Shown piece after piece: positions 60,676-64,000 of a stretch of 64,000 nt of DNA; position 1 is the stretch's first letter, and the number at the start of each line of letters is the position of its first letter. Source of the stretch: Halosolutus gelatinilyticus (lineage in GTDB: Archaea > Halobacteriota > Halobacteria > Halobacteriales > Natrialbaceae); the NCBI RefSeq assembly GCF_023028105.1, contig NZ_CP095491.1, forward strand, positions 248,001 through 312,000. The letters run 5' to 3'. The notes under the pieces are model-generated. The model was not told where the DNA came from, ran no database searches, and worked only from the letters and a program-made list of their open reading frames with translations. The translations under genes were made by a program, and so were the position numbers.

Positions 60676-60758
60676 GTTACCGAACGAGGTTCGTCAGACC
60701 GGACCTCGCCGGACCGCGAGACGGTGCGTTTACACCCGCCCCGCACGAAGCGCCGGCG

Positions 60759-61595
60759 ATGAGAGATCCAGACGGGCTGATCGCCCGGGCGGGCGTGCGC
60801 GGCGATCCGGACCGCGATCAGCACTTCCTCGTCGACGATCGCGTCCTCGATCGGCTGCCGACCTACTTAGAAGAGATCGACGCCGACGCGAGCCACGTCC
60901 TCGAGATCGGCGGCGGGACGGGCGCGCTGACCGATCGACTGCTCGCGATCGCCGACGAGGTGACCGTGATCGAGCGCGATCGGGACCTCGCGGCCTTCCT
61001 GCGGGAGGAGTTCGCCGACGAGATCGACGCGGGGGAACTGACGGTGATCGAGGGCGACGCCCTCGCGGTCGACCTGCCCGACTTCACGGCGTCGGTGTCG
61101 AACCTCCCCTACGGCGTCTCCAGCGAGATCACCTTTCGGCTGCTCCCCGAGGGCAAGCCGCTCGTGTTGATGTACCAGCAGGAGTTCGCCGAGCGGATGG
61201 TCGCCGAGCCCGGAACCTCCGAGTACGGCCGGCTCTCGGTCTCGACCCAGCACTTCGCCGAACCGGAACTCGTCGAGTCGATCCCGAAGGAGGCCTTCTC
61301 GCCGCCGCCGGCGGTCCGGAGCGCGGTCGTCAGGCTGGTTCCCCGAGACCCCGACTACGAGGTCGGCGACGAGGACTTTTTCCTGCGGTTCGTCAAGGCG
61401 CTGTTCACCCAGCGCCGCAAGACGATCCGGAACGCGATCCGGAACACGGCCCATATCTCGGGGCTCGACGACCCCGACGCCGTCGTCGAGGCCGCCGACG
61501 AGGACCTGCTGGGAAAGCGCGCCGACGCGGTGACGCCCGCGGAGTTCGCCGAACTGGCGCAACTGGCGCTCGACGTCGGGCAACCGATCGAGTAG
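60759..61595 (+). CDS. ksgA: 16S rRNA dimethyladenosine transferase (KsgA/RsmA)
   Basis: The 278-residue protein has the SAM motif DQHFLVDDRVLDRLPTYLEE, LEIGGGTGALTDRLL, and the catalytic NLPY in SVSNLPYGVSSEITF near residue 113. It makes N6,N6-dimethyladenosines in the 3' end of 16S rRNA. In archaea it usually follows DUF655 directly; here two foreign genes separate them. The ATG at 60759 begins MRDPDGLIARAGVRG. Confidence 0.95.
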   Translation: MRDPDGLIARAGVRGDPDRDQHFLVDDRVLDRLPTYLEEIDADASHVLEIGGGTGALTDRLLAIADEVTVIERDRDLAAFLREEFADEIDAGELTVIEGDALAVDLPDFTASVSNLPYGVSSEITFRLLPEGKPLVLMYQQEFAERMVAEPGTSEYGRLSVSTQHFAEPELVESIPKEAFSPPPAVRSAVVRLVPRDPDYEVGDEDFFLRFVKALFTQRRKTIRNAIRNTAHISGLDDPDAVVEAADEDLLGKRADAVTPAEFAELAQLALDVGQPIE

Positions 61596-61785
61596 CCGGG
61601 TTGCCGAATAGCCGGACCGACGTCTGGCGGCCGACCGAGTGACCGGGCCGATCGGCGGAGGATTCGTCTCGGCCGCTCGATCGGTGTAAACCGCGTAAAC
61701 TGACGCGGACGATCCGAATCGACGGGAGCCGACCGACGAATACTCAAGGGTGCACCGACGATACGCCGGCGAGACGAACCGACCT

Positions 61786-62976
61786 ATGTTTGACGCACTG
61801 ACGAGTGACCCGACGGCACTCGACAAACTGGAGACGATCTTCAACACGCTACAACTCAAGCTCGCGGTGACGTTCGCCGCGGTCGGGTTCCTGCTCATCG
61901 TGCTCCTCTCTTACCGACAGCTCCAGGACTGGCTCAACGAGCGAACGCAACCGCTGTACAGCGACATCGTTACGATGACGGTCCTCGTTGGGAGTGGTCT
62001 CCTGAGTCTCAGCGTAACCCTCGGTACGTGGGGACTGACGAGCGATCTGCAAAATATCTCGAGCCAGTTCGGATTCGGCGGCGAGACGATCACACGGGTA
62101 GTCGTCACGTTCATCCTGCTCGTCGCGACGTTCATCGTCACGCGATTCGCCCGCAGGCTCCTGAAGGAACTGCTCGGCTCCGCGGCCGTCGTCACGGACC
62201 ACCAGCGCGAGGTCACCCACCGCATCACGCAGGTGATCATCTGGTCGGTGTCGCTCGTGGTCATCCTCAGCGTCTGGGTCGAGGACTTGAGCGGACTCCT
62301 CGTTGGGGCCGGGTTCCTCGGCATCGTCGTGGGTATGGCCGCGCGCCAGACCCTCGGGACGGTGATCGCCGGCTTCGTCCTCATGTTCGATCGCCCCTTC
62401 GAGATCGGCGACTGGATCGCCGTCGAGGACGACGAGGGGGTCGTCACCGACATCTCGATCGTCAACACGCGGCTCAAGACGTTCGACGGGGAGTACGTGA
62501 TGATCCCCAACGACGTCATCTCGTCGAGCATGGTGACCAACCGATCGAAGCGCGGCCGACTCCGCATCGAGGTCGAGGTCGGCGTCGACTACGCGACCGA
62601 CGTCGAGCGGGCGTCCGACCTCGCGAAGGAAGCGGTGTCCGAGATCGATCGGATCCTCGACGCGCCGTCGCCGCAGGTCGTCGGCAAGGCGTTCGGCGAC
62701 TCGGCGGTGATCCTCGGCGTCCGGTTCTGGATCGACAGGCCGAGCGGGCGACGCCGCTGGCGGGCCCGGACCGAAGCGATCAACGCGATCAAGCGCACCT
62801 TCGAGGACGAGGGGATCAAGATCCCGTACCCGCAGCGCGAACTCTCCGGCCGCGCCGAGACGGGCGGCTTCCAAATCGCGGACGATCGCGCGCGCGGTGC
62901 GACCGACGGGACCCGAGATGCGAGCGACCGGGGCGAGTCGGAAGACCGACGGGTGTCGCCCCCGGAGGGGGAGTAA
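61786..62976 (+). CDS. MscS-family mechanosensitive ion channel
   Basis: The 396-residue protein has N-terminal membrane helices, then the MscS core: VGAGFLGIVVGMAARQTLGT (pore helix) and FVLMFDRPFEIGDWIAVEDD, with a beta domain and a C-terminal mixed domain (FGDSAVILGVRFWID). It opens at high membrane tension to release solutes during osmotic downshock. The C-terminus is charged and disordered. The next gene starts right after its TAA. Confidence 0.93.
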   Translation: MFDALTSDPTALDKLETIFNTLQLKLAVTFAAVGFLLIVLLSYRQLQDWLNERTQPLYSDIVTMTVLVGSGLLSLSVTLGTWGLTSDLQNISSQFGFGGETITRVVVTFILLVATFIVTRFARRLLKELLGSAAVVTDHQREVTHRITQVIIWSVSLVVILSVWVEDLSGLLVGAGFLGIVVGMAARQTLGTVIAGFVLMFDRPFEIGDWIAVEDDEGVVTDISIVNTRLKTFDGEYVMIPNDVISSSMVTNRSKRGRLRIEVEVGVDYATDVERASDLAKEAVSEIDRILDAPSPQVVGKAFGDSAVILGVRFWIDRPSGRRRWRARTEAINAIKRTFEDEGIKIPYPQRELSGRAETGGFQIADDRARGATDGTRDASDRGESEDRRVSPPEGE

Positions 62977-63558
62977 ATGGGACTGCGCGATCGTCGGGGC
63001 GTCGAAACGGACGTCTACCAGCCCGCGGAGGACTCGGAGCTGCTCGCCCGGACGGTTTGCGATCGGCTCTCGGACGCCGACCCCGAGGATCTCGTCCTGG
63101 AAGTCGGCACCGGCTCGGGATACGTCTCGGGACGGATCGCCGAGGAGACCGCCGCCCGCGTGATCGCGTCGGACTTGAATCCGCACGCGGTTCAGCAGGC
63201 CCGGGGCGAGGGTGTCGAGGTGGTTCGGGCGGACCTCGTGACGCCGTTCGCTGACGGCGCCTTCGACGTCGTCGCGTTCAACCCGCCGTACCTGCCGACC
63301 GATCCCGAGAACGAGTGGGACGACTGGATGGAACGCGCCCTCTCGGGCGGCGAGGACGGCCGGGCCGTCATCGATCCGTTCCTCGAAACCGTCGATCGCG
63401 TGCTGGCGCCGGACGGCGTCGTCTACCTGCTCGTCAGCAGCCTCACCGGCGTCGACGACGTGGTCGAGCGTGCTGGCGAGGAGGACTTCAGTGCGGTTGC
63501 CGTCGCCGACGAGTCGTTCCCCTTCGAGACGCTGACGGTGCTCAAATTGTTTCGTTGA
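62977..63558 (+). CDS. HemK2/MTQ2-family protein methyltransferase
   Basis: The 193-residue enzyme has the SAM motif LVLEVGTGSGYVSGRIAEE near residue 40 and the catalytic NPPY in VVAFNPPYLPTDPE near residue 105. It methylates the glutamine of release factor aRF1 (GGQ) in the archaeal/eukaryotic manner, or a related target. Its ATG directly follows the stop of the channel gene, so both are probably one transcript. KsgA-HemK2 neighbourhood is common in archaea. Confidence 0.92.
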   Translation: MGLRDRRGVETDVYQPAEDSELLARTVCDRLSDADPEDLVLEVGTGSGYVSGRIAEETAARVIASDLNPHAVQQARGEGVEVVRADLVTPFADGAFDVVAFNPPYLPTDPENEWDDWMERALSGGEDGRAVIDPFLETVDRVLAPDGVVYLLVSSLTGVDDVVERAGEEDFSAVAVADESFPFETLTVLKLFR

Positions 63559-63689
63559 GTTCGATCCGGTGGAGTGAGATCCGATCGTACGGCCTCCTTC
63601 GGAGCGTGACCGGTTCGATTCCGAACGCGCGTCGGGACGCGCTTGCGGATACCGAAGGTATTTATCAAATCTACTGAAATGGCGAAAGT

Positions 63690-64000
63690 ATGTCTCCGAC
63701 GAGACGGGCCCTCTTGGCGAGCGTCGGTGCCGCGAGCGTCGCGATCGCGGGCTGTTCGGAACTGACCGATCGATCCGTAACGGAACCGGACCCCGACGAC
63801 CCGCCCGAATCGGGCGTCGACGAACTTCCGGATCCGAGTCGGCACGTAAACGGCGCGAACGGCGAGTGGTCGACGTTCGGCTGTAACGCCGCCCACACCC
63901 GGGCGGTCGCCGACGGCGAAGCGCCGGTCGACGGGGTGACCGAACGCTGGCGGGTCGAAGTCGCACAGCTAGCGTACGAGGACCCCGTCGTCGTCAGCGG
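63690..64000 (+). CDS. PQQ-binding-like beta-propeller lipoprotein, N-terminal fragment
   Basis: The first 103 residues are present; the gene continues beyond the window. It starts MSPTRRALLASVGAASVAIA, a twin-arginine-like signal with a lipobox GCSEL. After a disordered acidic linker, NGEWSTFGCNAAHTRAVADG is the start of the haloarchaeal PQQ-propeller lipoproteins. These bind cofactors or act as enzymes outside the cell. TATA-like tttatc lies about 29 bases before the ATG. Confidence 0.83.
   Translation, partial: MSPTRRALLASVGAASVAIAGCSELTDRSVTEPDPDDPPESGVDELPDPSRHVNGANGEWSTFGCNAAHTRAVADGEAPVDGVTERWRVEVAQLAYEDPVVVS

Noticed and set aside
61849-63966. Minus-strand frame of 705 codons opposite the MscS and HemK2 genes
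   Set aside because: Long antisense frames are usual in GC-rich haloarchaeal genes. The plus-strand products are clear families, the antisense one is not.

Overview
This window is chromosomal DNA from an extremely halophilic archaeon (class Halobacteria, probably a Natrialbales-type genus; the genus is not certain). The signs are high GC, very acidic predicted proteins, archaeal informational genes (L21e, Rpb4, Spt5, SecE, EF-1 beta, MBF1, KsgA), haloarchaeal regulators and small zinc-ribbon proteins, Tat and lipobox secretion signals, GTG starts, and TATA boxes about 27-30 bases before many start codons, as expected for leaderless transcripts. Most of the window is core chromosome. I see no insertion sequence, prophage, plasmid origin or CRISPR array.

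Layout. 1-11.5 kb: a truncated sugar-dehydrogenase-like SDR, a zinc alcohol dehydrogenase, a DyP-like Tat lipoprotein, twin SRPBCC genes, a HAD hydrolase, a MutS-like ATPase, an R2-like di-metal protein, purF and two membrane proteins. 11.6-14.8 kb: a decayed Yip1-like gene beside tRNA-Leu(GAG), MBF1 and an AlaX-like editing protein. 15-21 kb: a sugar-catabolism locus with regulator trmB, glucose dehydrogenase and gluconate dehydratase, split by a large cell-surface protein; candidate TrmB boxes precede both enzyme genes. 21-24 kb: HtrA protease and the secE-spt5 pair. 24-30 kb: nucleic-acid maintenance genes (DUF5788-polX-Mut7C gene set, PHP protein, endonuclease V) and a rhomboid protease. 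30-45 kb: mixed genes including an ArsA/Get3 ATPase, aminotransferase, beta-helix protein, a winged-helix/GNAT fusion, a CPBP protease and a DUF302 gene carrying an in-frame palindrome insert. 45-50 kb: NhaC antiporter, a decayed flavodoxin-type gene, small membrane proteins, nreA and an EMC3-like insertase. 51-56 kb: zinc-finger/EF-1 beta pair, an RNA-ligase neighbourhood and cystathionine gamma-synthase. 56-64 kb: the conserved L21e-Rpb4-DUF655 ... KsgA ... HemK2 cluster, into which a bacterio-opsin-activator-type regulator and an ABC exporter have been placed.

The genes that most clearly work together are TrmB with the two enzymes of the semi-phosphorylative Entner-Doudoroff entry, the repair set, the RNA ligase with its PIN partner and an uncharacterised neighbour, and the HTH regulator with the divergent exporter. 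The least explained items are tandem small hairpins at several loci (one inside a coding sequence), an 18-bp perfect palindrome abutting a TATA box, and two single-stop pseudogenes. No radically new multi-gene system is evident; the RNA-ligase neighbourhood and the hairpin insertions are the best leads.
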